Positions 27,035 through 35,485 of a stretch of DNA of 64,000 nucleotides are shown piece after piece; position 1 is the first letter of the stretch, and each line of letters opens with the position of its first letter. Made by a program: the position numbers and the translations under genes. The stretch lies in assembly GCA_900545335.1 (NCBI GenBank), contig UQYP01000010.1:1-64000 (forward strand), given 5' to 3'. The DNA is from an uncultured Sutterella sp. (GTDB taxonomy: Bacteria; Pseudomonadota; Gammaproteobacteria; Burkholderiales; Burkholderiaceae_F). A model generated the notes under the pieces. It ran no database searches and was not told the origin of the DNA. It was given only the letters and a program-made list of their open reading frames with translations.

Positions 27035-27295
27035 TTACTTCGCAGCCTTCTTGGCGAGGTTGGCGTACTTGGCGCGGAATTTTTCCACGCGGCCGGCTTC
27101 GACGATACGCGTTTGAGCGCCCGTGTAGAACGGATGGCTTTCAGAAGACGTATCGAGCTTGACGAGCGGATAGGTCACGCCGTCGATTTCAACCGTTTCC
27201 TTGGTTTGAGCGGTTGACTTGATGATGAACGTCTTGTTGATAGACAAATCGCAGAAGGCTACTTCGCGATATTCGGGGTGAATACCTTGTTTCAT
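27035..27295 (-). CDS. rpmE2: 50S ribosomal protein L31 type B
   Basis: An 86-residue L31 of the type B form, with the MKQGIHPEYREVAFCDLS start and the SSESHPFYTG core. The four zinc-binding cysteines of type A L31 are missing, so it does not need zinc. In many Betaproteobacteria this gene lies next to rho; here dps and sotB separate the two. A structured GC-rich leader precedes it and a strong terminator follows. Confidence 0.95.
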   Translation of the reverse strand: MKQGIHPEYREVAFCDLSINKTFIIKSTAQTKETVEIDGVTYPLVKLDTSSESHPFYTGAQTRIVEAGRVEKFRAKYANLAKKAAK

Positions 27296-27314
27296 TTGTA
27301 TAGATTTCCTAAAA

Positions 27315-27410
27315 ATACTTCGGTCGCCCTGAGTGCCTTGCGCACGTGCCCCGCTTTCGGGGTCTTACCGCGGGCATGCAGCTCCACGTTCCGACAGAGA
27401 GCCGAAATTA
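27315..27410 (-). promoter_or_regulatory. Structured 5' leader of rpmE2, possible L31 autoregulation site
   Basis: A GC-rich patch in an otherwise AT-rich gap. It can fold with an outer stem TTCGG/CCGAA (27320-27324 with 27402-27406), an inner perfect hairpin CCCCG/CGGGG (27349-27353 with 27358-27362) and a small GTGC/GCAC hairpin (27333-27345). L31 genes in several phyla have autoregulatory leaders; whether this is one is inference. Confidence 0.4.
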
Positions 27411-27530
27411 TCCAATAAATTCCGATAAATAGCAAGTTTCTTGGACGAAAAAATTTTGATTTCTTCTCGCTTTCAATTAAAAACTATTGGACTAATAGAA
27501 AACTATAAAAATCAAACATTTAGATACATA

Positions 27531-27549
27531 ATCGAGAATAATTCTCGAT
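27531..27549. promoter_or_regulatory. Fur-family-type palindrome upstream of dps
   Basis: ATCGAGAATAATTCTCGAT is a perfect 19-bp palindrome with the 7-1-7 layout (GAGAAT-N-ATTCTC) of Fur/PerR-type operators. A TATGAT -10 box lies at 27559-27564, so the palindrome covers the -35 position and a bound repressor would block dps transcription. Confidence 0.6.
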
Positions 27550-27600
27550 AAAAGCAGGTATGATTAAGTCAAAAGATTTGAAGCAAAAAGGAGAAATAAG

Positions 27601-28062
27601 ATGACATGTACGAAGAAACTCAATACGTATTTGGCAAATTTGGCTGTTTGGAATGTGAAACTGCATAACCTGCACTGGAATGTGACGGGGCATTACTTTA
27701 AACCCCTGCACGAGATGACAGAGTCAATTTATGACGAAGTATTTGAAGCTTTTGACGCTGTGGCGGAAATTCTCAAAATGAAAGGTGAGATGCCGCTATC
27801 GACCATGAGTGACTATTTGGCTGCCGCAACGGTCAAGGAAGTGGCTCCAAAAGACTTCACCGCTCATGAAGTGGTCGCAATGATTGAAGAAGACATGAAT
27901 CTTATGAACGCTTTAGCTTTGGAAATCCGAAACGATGCCGCGCAGTCCGATGACTTTGAAGTGCAGTCGATGTTTGAAGGTTATGTGGCGGGCTTTTCTA
28001 AGCAATTGTGGTTTATCCGAGCGATGAAAACGCGTCACGAGTGCGGCTGCCACTGTCACTGA
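27601..28062 (+). CDS. dps: Dps-like ferritin, DNA protection during starvation
   Basis: A 153-residue four-helix ferritin-like protein. The ferroxidase residues of Dps are visible: NLHWNVTGHYF (His) and HEMTESIYDEVFEAFDAVAE (Asp and Glu). Dps forms a 12-mer that oxidises and stores iron with peroxide and may shield DNA. The unusual C-terminus ends RHECGCHCH, a Cys/His cluster that could bind metal. GGAG precedes the ATG, and a Fur-type palindrome covers the promoter. Confidence 0.9.
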   Translation: MTCTKKLNTYLANLAVWNVKLHNLHWNVTGHYFKPLHEMTESIYDEVFEAFDAVAEILKMKGEMPLSTMSDYLAAATVKEVAPKDFTAHEVVAMIEEDMNLMNALALEIRNDAAQSDDFEVQSMFEGYVAGFSKQLWFIRAMKTRHECGCHCH

Positions 28063-28189
28063 TCGTTAACCTGAACTTTCTCATGAGGTCTTCTGTAGCG
28101 AAGGCCTCTTTTGTCTTTTTGCTTATTTCCAATTACGGCTCAACTGCCTATAATGAGCCGCCTCATCCATTAAAAGAAAGGTCAGCGCC

Positions 28190-29389
28190 ATGGCTCAGGA
28201 AGAGACCGGTGCTATGAAGCTTTGGGCCCCTGTGATCGGGCTCACGTTATCAGCGTTTATTTTTAACACTTCGGAATTCATTCCTATCGGGCTTTTAAGT
28301 GACATTGCCCGGGATTTTCACATTACTGAATCCCAGGCGGGGATGATCATCACGGTTTACGCCTGGATTGTGACCGTTTTATCGCTCCCTCTGATACTTT
28401 TGGCTTCCAAAATCGAGTTTAAAAAGCTCTTACTGGCTATTTTGGGCCTTTTTATAGTGAGCCACTTTTTATCGGCCGTTGCTCCGAGTTTCCTCACATT
28501 GATGCTTTCTCGCGTTGGCGTAGCCTTCTCGCATTCCATTTTCTGGTCCATTGCTTCGCCTCTGGCGGTAAGAATTGCTCCTCGGGGAAAGGGTGCTGTA
28601 GCGCTCAGCTTTGTGGTGACGGGTACAGCGGTCGCGATGATTGCGGGGCTTCCCTTGGGGCGCATGATCGGCCTTTATATGGGTTGGCGGGCAACATTCT
28701 TTTCAATTGGTGTAGTGGCCTTAGCAGTAGCGGTCTTTTTAATGTTTGTTTTTCCAAAGGTTCCTGCCAATACCCAGGAATCTTCCGTTGCAAAACTGCC
28801 CCGTATTTTGAAAAACCCGGCCTTAATCGGCGTGTATGTTTTAACGGCCTTAAGCTTTACAGCAAACTTCACAGCTTATAGCTACATCGAGCCTTTTATG
28901 GCCCAGGTAGCACAGATGCCTGAAAGTGAAATTACTTTCACTCTAACTTTGTTCGGTGTGGCGGGCATTATTGCAAGTATTTTCTTTTCAAAAGGTTTTG
29001 CCAATCATCCTAAATTTTTCTTCGCTGCGGGTACCTTTGGGTTGGGGCTTTTTCTGGCACTTTTAAAGCTCTCAAGCAATGAAATTTGGCTCGCGATGCT
29101 TTTGTGCGTTTTCTGGGGCATGACTTTCACCATCTTCGGTCTGGTTTTTCAATCGGTTGTCATTCGCTTGGAGCCGCAGGCTACCCCTATTGCTATGTCG
29201 ATTTACTCTGGCATTGCCAATGTCGGAATTGGAGGAGGGGCTTTAGTGGGCGGCTGGGTCTGTGCGTTGCCGGCTATTGAATGGATTGGGTACGCAGGAG
29301 CGGCTTTTGCGGGTGTGGCCGGTGTTATCTGCTTTGCGATGATCAGTCAGTTTTTGCCAAAAAAAGAACATCCCACTGAATCTGCGTAG
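28190..29389 (+). CDS. sotB: MFS sugar efflux transporter (SotB-like)
   Basis: A 399-residue, 12-segment major facilitator of the DHA1 group. The sequence SAFIFNTSEFIPIGLLSDIARDFHITESQAGMIITVYAW matches SotB/YdeA-like proteins, which export arabinose, IPTG and other small sugars or drugs. The actual substrate here is not known. An AAAGG precedes the ATG. The gene lies between dps and a convergent rho, breaking the usual rho-rpmE neighbourhood. Confidence 0.8.
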   Translation: MAQEETGAMKLWAPVIGLTLSAFIFNTSEFIPIGLLSDIARDFHITESQAGMIITVYAWIVTVLSLPLILLASKIEFKKLLLAILGLFIVSHFLSAVAPSFLTLMLSRVGVAFSHSIFWSIASPLAVRIAPRGKGAVALSFVVTGTAVAMIAGLPLGRMIGLYMGWRATFFSIGVVALAVAVFLMFVFPKVPANTQESSVAKLPRILKNPALIGVYVLTALSFTANFTAYSYIEPFMAQVAQMPESEITFTLTLFGVAGIIASIFFSKGFANHPKFFFAAGTFGLGLFLALLKLSSNEIWLAMLLCVFWGMTFTIFGLVFQSVVIRLEPQATPIAMSIYSGIANVGIGGGALVGGWVCALPAIEWIGYAGAAFAGVAGVICFAMISQFLPKKEHPTESA

Positions 29390-29412
29390 GAATGTGCAGT
29401 TTTTAAAAGAAA

Positions 29413-29455
29413 GGATCTGTTCAGCACCAAGATTTCTCTTAAGCTAAACAGATCC
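29413..29455. terminator. Hairpin between convergent sotB and rho
   Basis: GGATCTGTT (29413-29421) pairs with AACAGATCC (29447-29455) around a 25-base loop. The minus-strand exit is T-rich, so it may end rho transcription. Confidence 0.55.
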
Positions 29456-29489
29456 GTTGGGCTTAATGAAGCCTAAAAACTCAATTGAA

Positions 29490-30752
29490 TTAACCGCCTC
29501 TGCGCATTAAATCAAAGAAGTCGGCATTGCTCTTTGTCGCTTTCAAGCGTTCAAGGAGGAATTCCATCGCTTCGACTTCATCCATGTCGCTCAAAAGTTT
29601 TCTCAAAATCCAAACCTTCTGCAGCACATCGGGTTTGAGCAGCAATTCTTCACGACGAGTACCGGAGCGCAACACATTGATAGCCGGGTAGATGCGTTTT
29701 TCCGCCAGGCGCCGTTCCAAATGCACTTCCATGTTGCCCGTGCCCTTGAATTCTTCATAAATCACATCATCCATACGGCTGCCTGTATCAACCAGGGCCG
29801 TTGCGATAATCGTGAGCGAGCCGCCTTCTTCAAGATTGCGTGCGGCACCGAAAACGCGTTTCGGACGATGAAGGGCGTTGGCATCCACGCCGCCAGAGAG
29901 CACGCGGCCGGAAGTCGGCATGACGTTGTTGTAGGCACGAGCCAGGCGGGTAATGGAGTCAAGCAAAATGACCACGTCTTTTTTGCTTTCGGCAAGGCGC
30001 TTAGCCTTTTCAATCACCATTTCAGTGACTTGCACGTGACGGGAAGCCGGTTCATCGAAGGTGCTTGCAACCACTTCACCCTTGACGGTGCGCTGCATTT
30101 CAGTCACTTCTTCCGGACGTTCGTCGATGAGCAAAACGAACAGCACGCAATCGGGGTGGTTAGCCGTGATAGCGTGAGCAATGTGCTGCATCAATACCGT
30201 CTTACCGCTCTTAGGCGAGGCAACAATCAAAGCACGCTGACCCTTGCCGATCGGAGCAATCATGTCAATGACTCGGCCCGTCAGATTTTCATCACCGCGA
30301 ATATCTCTTTCGAGCACGAGATGCTCGTTGGGGAAAAGAGGCGTTAAGTTTTCAAAAAGCATGCGATGCTTTAAGTTTTCGGGCGATTGGCCGTTAACCT
30401 TTTCGACTTTAACCAAAGCAAAGTAGCGTTCGCCTTCTTTCGGAGTGCGCACTTCGCCTTCGATGGAGTCACCTGTATGAAGATTAAAGCGGCGAATCTG
30501 AGAGGGAGAGATATAAATATCGTCGGTGCTGGCAAGGTAGGACGTTTCCGGGCTGCGTAAGAAACCAAAGCCGTCGGGGAGAATTTCGAGCGTGCCGTCG
30601 CCGAAAATCTGTTCGCCTTCTTTGGCACGTTTTTTCAAAATAGCGAACATAAGTTCTTGCTTACGCATGCGGTTGGCATTTTCGATGCCGAGATCGAGAG
30701 CCCAGTCCAAAAGTTTGGAGACATGCAACGATTTGAGTTCGGAAAGATGCAT
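29490..30752 (-). CDS. rho: Transcription termination factor Rho
   Basis: A 420-residue hexameric RNA helicase that ends transcription at untranslated, C-rich sites. The N-terminal Rho domain and RNA-binding fold (EILPDGFGFLRS), the P-loop SPKSGKT, Walker B VVILLDSITRLARAYN and the secondary RNA site are intact. It follows trxA on the same strand, separated by a terminator and a 140-base leader. Confidence 0.97.
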   Translation of the reverse strand: MHLSELKSLHVSKLLDWALDLGIENANRMRKQELMFAILKKRAKEGEQIFGDGTLEILPDGFGFLRSPETSYLASTDDIYISPSQIRRFNLHTGDSIEGEVRTPKEGERYFALVKVEKVNGQSPENLKHRMLFENLTPLFPNEHLVLERDIRGDENLTGRVIDMIAPIGKGQRALIVASPKSGKTVLMQHIAHAITANHPDCVLFVLLIDERPEEVTEMQRTVKGEVVASTFDEPASRHVQVTEMVIEKAKRLAESKKDVVILLDSITRLARAYNNVMPTSGRVLSGGVDANALHRPKRVFGAARNLEEGGSLTIIATALVDTGSRMDDVIYEEFKGTGNMEVHLERRLAEKRIYPAINVLRSGTRREELLLKPDVLQKVWILRKLLSDMDEVEAMEFLLERLKATKSNADFFDLMRRGG

Positions 30753-30850
30753 TTGAATTTATAGAAGTTGTGAATTGAAAAGGCAGGGGAAAGCAGACGA
30801 GCCTTCACCGCTGTTCTGATCGTTTTATATAAAGGATTTAATCAAAAGAC

Positions 30851-30878
30851 TCCGTTTCGAACCGCAGTCCGAAACGGA
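30851..30878 (-). terminator. Terminator between trxA and rho
   Basis: TCCGTTTCG (30851-30859) and CGAAACGGA (30870-30878) form a perfect 9-bp stem, followed on the minus strand by GTCTTTTG. Confidence 0.75.
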
Positions 30879-30892
30879 TTCGAGGGGGCATT

Positions 30893-31210
30893 TTAAACGA
30901 ATTGATTCAAAAAGTCTTCTAATTGGGACATACCCATGGAGCCGACGTGCTGCTGAATCGGCTGGCCGTTTTCATAGACAATCAATGTCGGGATGGAACG
31001 GATGCCGAGCTTGGCAGCATATTCATTGGCTTCATCCACGTTGTATTTGGCAATGCGAAGCTTACCGTCAAACTTTTGAGCCGCAGCTTCCAAGTGAGGA
31101 GCCAAAGCACGGCAGGGACCGCACCACGGAGCCCAAAAGTCCACCACCACGACGCCTTGCGCCGTTTCGGTTTCAAAGTTGGAGTCATTCAAGTGAACAA
31201 TTTCGCTCAT
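30893..31210 (-). CDS. trxA: Thioredoxin 1
   Basis: A 105-residue disulfide reductant with the active site WCGPC inside VVVDFWAPWCGPCRALAP and the cis-proline loop RSIPTLIVYENG. It is cytoplasmic, with no signal peptide, and keeps proteins such as ribonucleotide reductase reduced. It lies upstream of rho, a classical proteobacterial neighbourhood. Confidence 0.96.
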   Translation of the reverse strand: MSEIVHLNDSNFETETAQGVVVVDFWAPWCGPCRALAPHLEAAAQKFDGKLRIAKYNVDEANEYAAKLGIRSIPTLIVYENGQPIQQHVGSMGMSQLEDFLNQFV

Positions 31211-31345
31211 TTTCTACTCTTCCATTAAAAATAAAAACAAAAATCATTCAATCCATAAGGATCATTTCGTTATAACGAGCTTAACCGATTTTTGTCGAAT
31301 TGGGAATTTGAAATTGTCTATTTCTGTAATAGTTTGGGTCCTGTA

Positions 31346-32149
31346 TTAAGCAGCATCAGACTGTTTTTCCACTTGACCGGCCATTGCATGAAAACCGCCG
31401 TCCACATAAATGGTTTCAGCGGTGATGCCTCTGGCGTAGTCAGACAAAAGAAACGCTGTAGAGCGACCGACATCTTCGATACTGATCGTTTGACGAAGAG
31501 GAGCGACGTCACGAGCGTGAGCGAGCATTTTCTGAAAGTCCTTAATGCCGCTTGCAGCAAGCGTTCTGATGGGACCGCTTGACAAGGCATTGACGCGAAT
31601 CCCATAGGCACCGAGGTCAGCAGCCATGTAGCGGGTCACAGCTTCAAGTGCGGCTTTTGCCACACCCATCGTGTTGTAGTTGGGAACCACTTTTTCAGCA
31701 CCTAAAAATGACAGTGTCACTAAAGAAGCATCATGGCCCTGAAGCTGAGGCAAAAAGGCTTTGCCGAGAGCCGCAAAAGAATAAGCGGAAATATTAATGG
31801 CCGTCAAAAAGCCTTCACGTGTTAAGCCTTCTAAGAATGATCCTTCAATGGCTTCTCTCGGAGCCCAGGCAATGGAGTGCACAAAACCGTCAAAGCCTTC
31901 AGGCCAGATTTCTTTTGTGCGGGCGGCAGCGGCTTCAATGCTTTCGTCACTGGCAACGTTCAGTTGAATGACCGCTGCGGCACCGAAATCGGTCGCGAAA
32001 CGCTCCAGACGTTCACGAAAACGGTCATTGTTGTAGGTGAGGATGAGTTCTGCGCCTTCTTCTTTGCAGGCCTTGGCGATCCCGTAAGCGATAGAGCGGT
32101 TCGAAGAGATGCCCGTAATGAGGAGCTTTTTTCCCGTCAGTAATGCCAT
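31346..32149 (-). CDS. fabI: Enoyl-[acyl-carrier-protein] reductase (NADH)
   Basis: A 267-residue short-chain-dehydrogenase-type enzyme for the last step of fatty acid elongation. The cofactor motif GISSNRSIAYGIA and the catalytic Tyr and Lys (NYNTMGVAK) are present, and AGPIRTLAASGI is conserved as SGPIRTLAASGI. The position of E. coli Tyr146 is Phe here (LSFLGAEK), as in mycobacterial InhA, so activity is still expected. Triclosan-type sensitivity would be likely. Confidence 0.95.
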   Translation of the reverse strand: MALLTGKKLLITGISSNRSIAYGIAKACKEEGAELILTYNNDRFRERLERFATDFGAAAVIQLNVASDESIEAAAARTKEIWPEGFDGFVHSIAWAPREAIEGSFLEGLTREGFLTAINISAYSFAALGKAFLPQLQGHDASLVTLSFLGAEKVVPNYNTMGVAKAALEAVTRYMAADLGAYGIRVNALSSGPIRTLAASGIKDFQKMLAHARDVAPLRQTISIEDVGRSTAFLLSDYARGITAETIYVDGGFHAMAGQVEKQSDAA

Positions 32150-32313
32150 TTTAAAAAATCCATTAGGTTAAAAAGAAATTTAATTTAACGATGCAAAACG
32201 CTTTGTCAAGAGGGGTTTTTGTTAGGGAATATCCCTGATTTTCTGTTACGGTTTTTACAAATAGCACTGACATACTTTCCCAATATTCGAATTACCCCTC
32301 AAGGATTGAAGCG

Positions 32314-33567
32314 ATGAGTGAAAGTATTTGTTTAAAGGACCTCAGAGTCCGTTTAGGCGGCAAGGACTATGTCCCTCTGATGGTGGGCGGCATGGGTGTC
32401 AATATCTCTACAGCAGAAATGGTTTTGGCTGTAGAGAAGTTAGGTGGCATTGCTCATCTGTCGGACGCTATGCTGATGGATCTTTGTGACCGACTATACG
32501 GCACAACATACACTGCCAATAAAACCAAGCGCTATTACGGTTGTCAGAAAAACCCCGACAAATCAGACAATCACTTTGATTTAAATGATTTGCGGGAAGC
32601 GACCTTGCGTTATGTGGGAGACGTAATGAGTCGGGCAACGGGTAAAGGCCTGGTTTTCATTAACTGCATGGAAAAGCTCACATTCAACGCCCCTCATGAA
32701 TCGTTGGCTGTTCGTTTGAATTCGGCATTGGATGCCGGGATTGACGGCATTACGCTTTCGGCAGGGTTGCATTTAGCGAGTTTTAAGCTCATGAGTGAAA
32801 ATAAACGCTTTCGCTCAGCGCTTTTAGGCATTGTTGTGTCCTCTGTTCGCGCTTTAAATCTTTTTCTTCGGAAAAATAAAGCATTGGACCGTTTGCCTGA
32901 CTACATTGTGGTTGAAGGACCTTTGGCAGGCGGCCACCTGGGCTTCGGAGAAGACTGGCGTGAGCATAGTCTGGAGGCAATCGTCAGGGATGTGAAAGCG
33001 TATTTGGCTGAAAACCAGCTTCAGATTCCTGTTTTTGCTGCGGGCGGTATTTTTACGGGCGGCGATGCAGTGAGAATGATTCGAGAGGTCGGTGCCGACG
33101 GTGTTCAGGTGGCCACCCGTTTTACGATTTCGAAGGAATCGGGATTGCCGGATGCAGTCAAGACTGCTTATCTGAATGCAAAGGAAGACGATATTGAAGT
33201 CAATCACCTCTCTGCAACAGGGTACTTGATGAGAATGTTGAAGTCCTCTCCAGCCATCAAGATGCGTGTGCCGCCCAACTGTGAGCCTTATGGTTATATG
33301 CTCAATGATGGTCGCTGCCCTTACTTAAATCAGTGGTGGGATATGATGACCAAAAAGGTCAATCCTGATCCCAAGGATCTGAAGTGCTGCCTTTGTACGC
33401 ATATGAAGCTTTATAACGTCTGGACTTGCGGGGCTAATGCTTTCCGCCTGAAGGATACAACGGTTAAGCTTCCGAATGGTCAGTGGTATTTTCCGAGCTC
33501 GGAGGAAATTTATCAGGACTATGTCACCAGTACCGGCGAAGAAATTCAACTTCCTACACCTCACTGA
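32314..33567 (+). CDS. Nitronate monooxygenase-like flavoprotein
   Basis: A 417-residue FMN-binding TIM-barrel protein of the 2-nitropropane dioxygenase/nitronate monooxygenase family. The motif VEGPLAGGHLGF and the phosphate-binding AAGGIFTGGDAVRMIREVGADGVQVATRF are clear. The family also includes enoyl reductase FabK and other flavin enzymes. The C-terminal extension of about 100 residues contains a cysteine-rich segment (CCLCTHMKLYNVWTCG) that might bind metal. The substrate is unknown. It is divergent from fabI. Confidence 0.8.
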   Translation: MSESICLKDLRVRLGGKDYVPLMVGGMGVNISTAEMVLAVEKLGGIAHLSDAMLMDLCDRLYGTTYTANKTKRYYGCQKNPDKSDNHFDLNDLREATLRYVGDVMSRATGKGLVFINCMEKLTFNAPHESLAVRLNSALDAGIDGITLSAGLHLASFKLMSENKRFRSALLGIVVSSVRALNLFLRKNKALDRLPDYIVVEGPLAGGHLGFGEDWREHSLEAIVRDVKAYLAENQLQIPVFAAGGIFTGGDAVRMIREVGADGVQVATRFTISKESGLPDAVKTAYLNAKEDDIEVNHLSATGYLMRMLKSSPAIKMRVPPNCEPYGYMLNDGRCPYLNQWWDMMTKKVNPDPKDLKCCLCTHMKLYNVWTCGANAFRLKDTTVKLPNGQWYFPSSEEIYQDYVTSTGEEIQLPTPH

Positions 33568-33665
33568 TTAGATATGGTTAAAACAGCTCTTTTGCACAAT
33601 GCATCAGAGCCGTTTAAGCTGAAGAGATCAATTGAATTATGGGGGTCTTTCCCATATTTTTAAAA

Positions 33666-34064
33666 CTAAATAGTTGAATGGTTCATCACCATTTTGGCAA
33701 TGTAGCCTGATCGTGTATCGCCTGAGTTTTTTGCTAAAAAATCCAGGCGTCTTAACACTCGACTCGATAAAGTGATGTTCACCCGTTGAGCTTTGTCTGA
33801 CAATAGCTCTTCGGGAACATCTACAATGCCGAAAATCCACCCCTTAAACTCTTGCTGTTTTGCCAGAGTCTCAATTTTCGACGGCAATGGAATTGGATGG
33901 CCTTCGTCAAGTTCCATTTCAATCCAGCCCGCGATGGCTTCTTTAGCGTTCTCGTAAGCTGATTCAATGGTATCGCCTGCCGAAAAACAACCGGGTAAAT
34001 CAGGGACGACAACACCAAAAGCGTGTGACTGATCGCCTGGTTCTATTGCAATCGGATATTTCAT
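33666..34064 (-). CDS. hicB: HicB antitoxin
   Basis: A 132-residue antitoxin. Residues 1-60 form the HicB RNase-H-like fold (MKYPIAIEPGD...GVVVPDLPGCFSAGDTIESAYENAKEAI), and the C-terminus is a ribbon-helix-helix-like DNA-binding part (VNITLSSRVLRRLDFLAKNSGDTRSGYIAKMV). ATG 34064 is preceded by ACTGGAGGT, so earlier in-frame starts are rejected. It lies downstream of hicA, the toxin-first order typical of hicAB. A perfect hairpin separates the genes. Confidence 0.92.
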   Translation of the reverse strand: MKYPIAIEPGDQSHAFGVVVPDLPGCFSAGDTIESAYENAKEAIAGWIEMELDEGHPIPLPSKIETLAKQQEFKGWIFGIVDVPEELLSDKAQRVNITLSSRVLRRLDFLAKNSGDTRSGYIAKMVMNHSTI

Positions 34065-34078
34065 CACTGACCTCCAGT

Positions 34079-34110
34079 GTTGGGCGGAGGTTGAATACCT
34101 CCAGCCCAAC
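34079..34110 (-). promoter_or_regulatory. Hairpin between hicA and hicB
   Basis: GTTGGGCGGAGGT (34079-34091) pairs with ACCTCC-A-GCCCAAC (34097-34110), 13 bp with a single bulge. It starts at the base after the hicA stop and ends 15 bases before the hicB start. There is no T-run, so it is not a terminator. On the mRNA CTGGAGGT occurs both in the stem and at the true hicB ribosome binding site, so the stem might act as a decoy or stabilise one end of the message. Confidence 0.5.
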
Positions 34111-34305
34111 TCAACATTGCTTGAACTTAATACCTGTTTGTCGTTCAATGGCTTTCACTGTTCCAATCGGTAGGTCTTTTTTAGGATGAGGGACACAAGT
34201 CGGTCTCTGAAATCCTTCCTTACGATAGTACCAATGATCACCTTTTACTCTGACAAATTTCCAGCCATTAGCTTCAAGTTTGTTGATAACTGTGGAACTA
34301 TCCAT
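34111..34305 (-). CDS. hicA: HicA toxin, mRNA interferase
   Basis: A 64-residue HicA toxin of the dsRBD-like fold that cleaves mRNA and tmRNA. The catalytic His is in VKGDHWYY, and the family motif VPHPKKDLPIGTVKAIERQTGI is complete. The start at 34305 is preferred because GGAG stands six bases upstream; a start four codons earlier is possible. It is the first gene of the hicAB operon. Confidence 0.92.
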   Translation of the reverse strand: MDSSTVINKLEANGWKFVRVKGDHWYYRKEGFQRPTCVPHPKKDLPIGTVKAIERQTGIKFKQC

Positions 34306-34335
34306 TGTTTGCTCCATTGATTATCAACGAGTTTA

Positions 34336-34359
34336 ATTATACACACTAATACACATTAA
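34336..34359 (-). promoter_or_regulatory. hicAB promoter with tandem 10-bp operator repeats
   Basis: On the minus strand TTAATGTGTA and TTAGTGTGTA stand in direct tandem, followed by TATAAT (34341-34336). The two 10-bp units lie on one helical face next to the -10 box, as expected for a HicB-controlled operator. Confidence 0.5.
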
Positions 34360-34414
34360 CGAGGTGTCTATTCTAAAATATTTTCCTAAGTAGAAAGTGC
34401 ACACTTTTTTCCGA

Positions 34415-35425
34415 TTAAGTGCGACAGGTACTATATGGTGAGCGTTCAAGCCCTCGAAACCCCGGAACGCTCAGATATGGGGCAATCCAAGGAGTAACCT
34501 TCAAAAGTTTTGGAATGACATCGTTAACTAATGTTTCTTTAACGATACGTGTGATCTTGTCAGCTTGAGTAACAAATCCCGGTTCGCTTCTTGCCAGAAG
34601 ATAAAGCTCTCGGCAAACGACCGGTTGTGGCATCGGAAGCATTTTGATTTTGTCAAAAATCTCAGGATAGGTGGCAATGAAAAGCGGCGTTTGAATGCCC
34701 CAGGCGAGACCATTTTTGATGTACTCTAAAAACGTCATACTGCCGTCAACCGTTATGCGATCGACGTACTGAATATTTAAGCTCGAAAAATAAGCCTGCT
34801 CAAATTGTCCGTTGGTTGACGCCAAAGAGTTGGCGACTCGGGGAAGACCGCAAAATTGCATTTTCTCCCAAGTAAGGTTTGGATCAGCTTTAAAGTTTAA
34901 TGGCACTAACAGTACAGAAGGTTCGGCAAAAATAAATCTTCTATAGAAAGGCTTTTCCCAATAAGGATCTGAAGAGATAAAAAAATCAATATCGCCAATC
35001 TCAAAAGACTTTAATAGGTCTTTGCTGTAGCCTTCAAAAAGAATCGCGTTAGAAACCGAAGATAATTTTTGTGCAACTTCTACGTTAACGTATTTGGCAA
35101 TAGAAGAAACGGAACCGAAGCGTAATGGAACGTGTTTATTGACTTGAAGCTGCAAATCCATGAGCCAGCTTTTCATGCTTTCGTGTTGCTTAACAATTAA
35201 ATCAAAGAGCAACTTTCCCTCAACAGTAAGGCTCAGCGGTCTTTTATCCCGTTCAATCAGTGTGATGCCTAAATCTTGCTCCAATGTTTGAATGTTTTTG
35301 GATACAGCCGGCTGCGTAATACCTAATAGTCGTCCTGTTTCAGTGAAGTTTTTGGTCTGACAGAGAACACAAAAGATCTGAATGCGTTTTTGAAAAAAGA
35401 ACGAATGCATCAAATTGACTGGCAT
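34415..35425 (-). CDS. LysR-family regulator
   Basis: A 336-residue regulator. Residues about 14-73 are the winged helix (FCVLCQTKNFTETGRLLGITQPAVSKNIQTLEQDLGITLIERD), followed by the two-lobed effector domain. It lies downstream of the argininosuccinate-lyase-like gene on the same strand, with a 12-bp perfect hairpin between them. It probably controls that lyase and the divergent Dcu carrier, with a dicarboxylate or substrate analogue as effector. The last 20 residues are not conserved-looking. Confidence 0.85.
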   Translation of the reverse strand: MPVNLMHSFFFQKRIQIFCVLCQTKNFTETGRLLGITQPAVSKNIQTLEQDLGITLIERDKRPLSLTVEGKLLFDLIVKQHESMKSWLMDLQLQVNKHVPLRFGSVSSIAKYVNVEVAQKLSSVSNAILFEGYSKDLLKSFEIGDIDFFISSDPYWEKPFYRRFIFAEPSVLLVPLNFKADPNLTWEKMQFCGLPRVANSLASTNGQFEQAYFSSLNIQYVDRITVDGSMTFLEYIKNGLAWGIQTPLFIATYPEIFDKIKMLPMPQPVVCRELYLLARSEPGFVTQADKITRIVKETLVNDVIPKLLKVTPWIAPYLSVPGFRGLERSPYSTCRT

Positions 35426-35439
35426 GACTGTTTTCCTTT

Positions 35440-35478
35440 TTGGGCGACGAAATTTAAAAATGATTGTTCGTCGCCCAA
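35440..35478. repeat. Perfect inverted repeat between lyase and LysR genes
   Basis: TTGGGCGACGAA (35440-35451) and TTCGTCGCCCAA (35467-35478) form a 12-bp stem directly upstream of the LysR ribosome binding site. Neither strand has a T-run after it. It could be a processing or attenuation site inside the operon. Confidence 0.5.
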
Positions 35479-35485
35479 GATCTGT

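Noticed and set aside
31346..32149. Inactive FabI because the E. coli Tyr146 position is Phe
   Set aside because: InhA also has Phe there, and the catalytic Tyr and Lys are intact.
35440..35478. Terminator between the ArgH-like gene and LysR
   Set aside because: The stem is perfect but neither strand has a T-run after it, so it is listed only as an inverted repeat.
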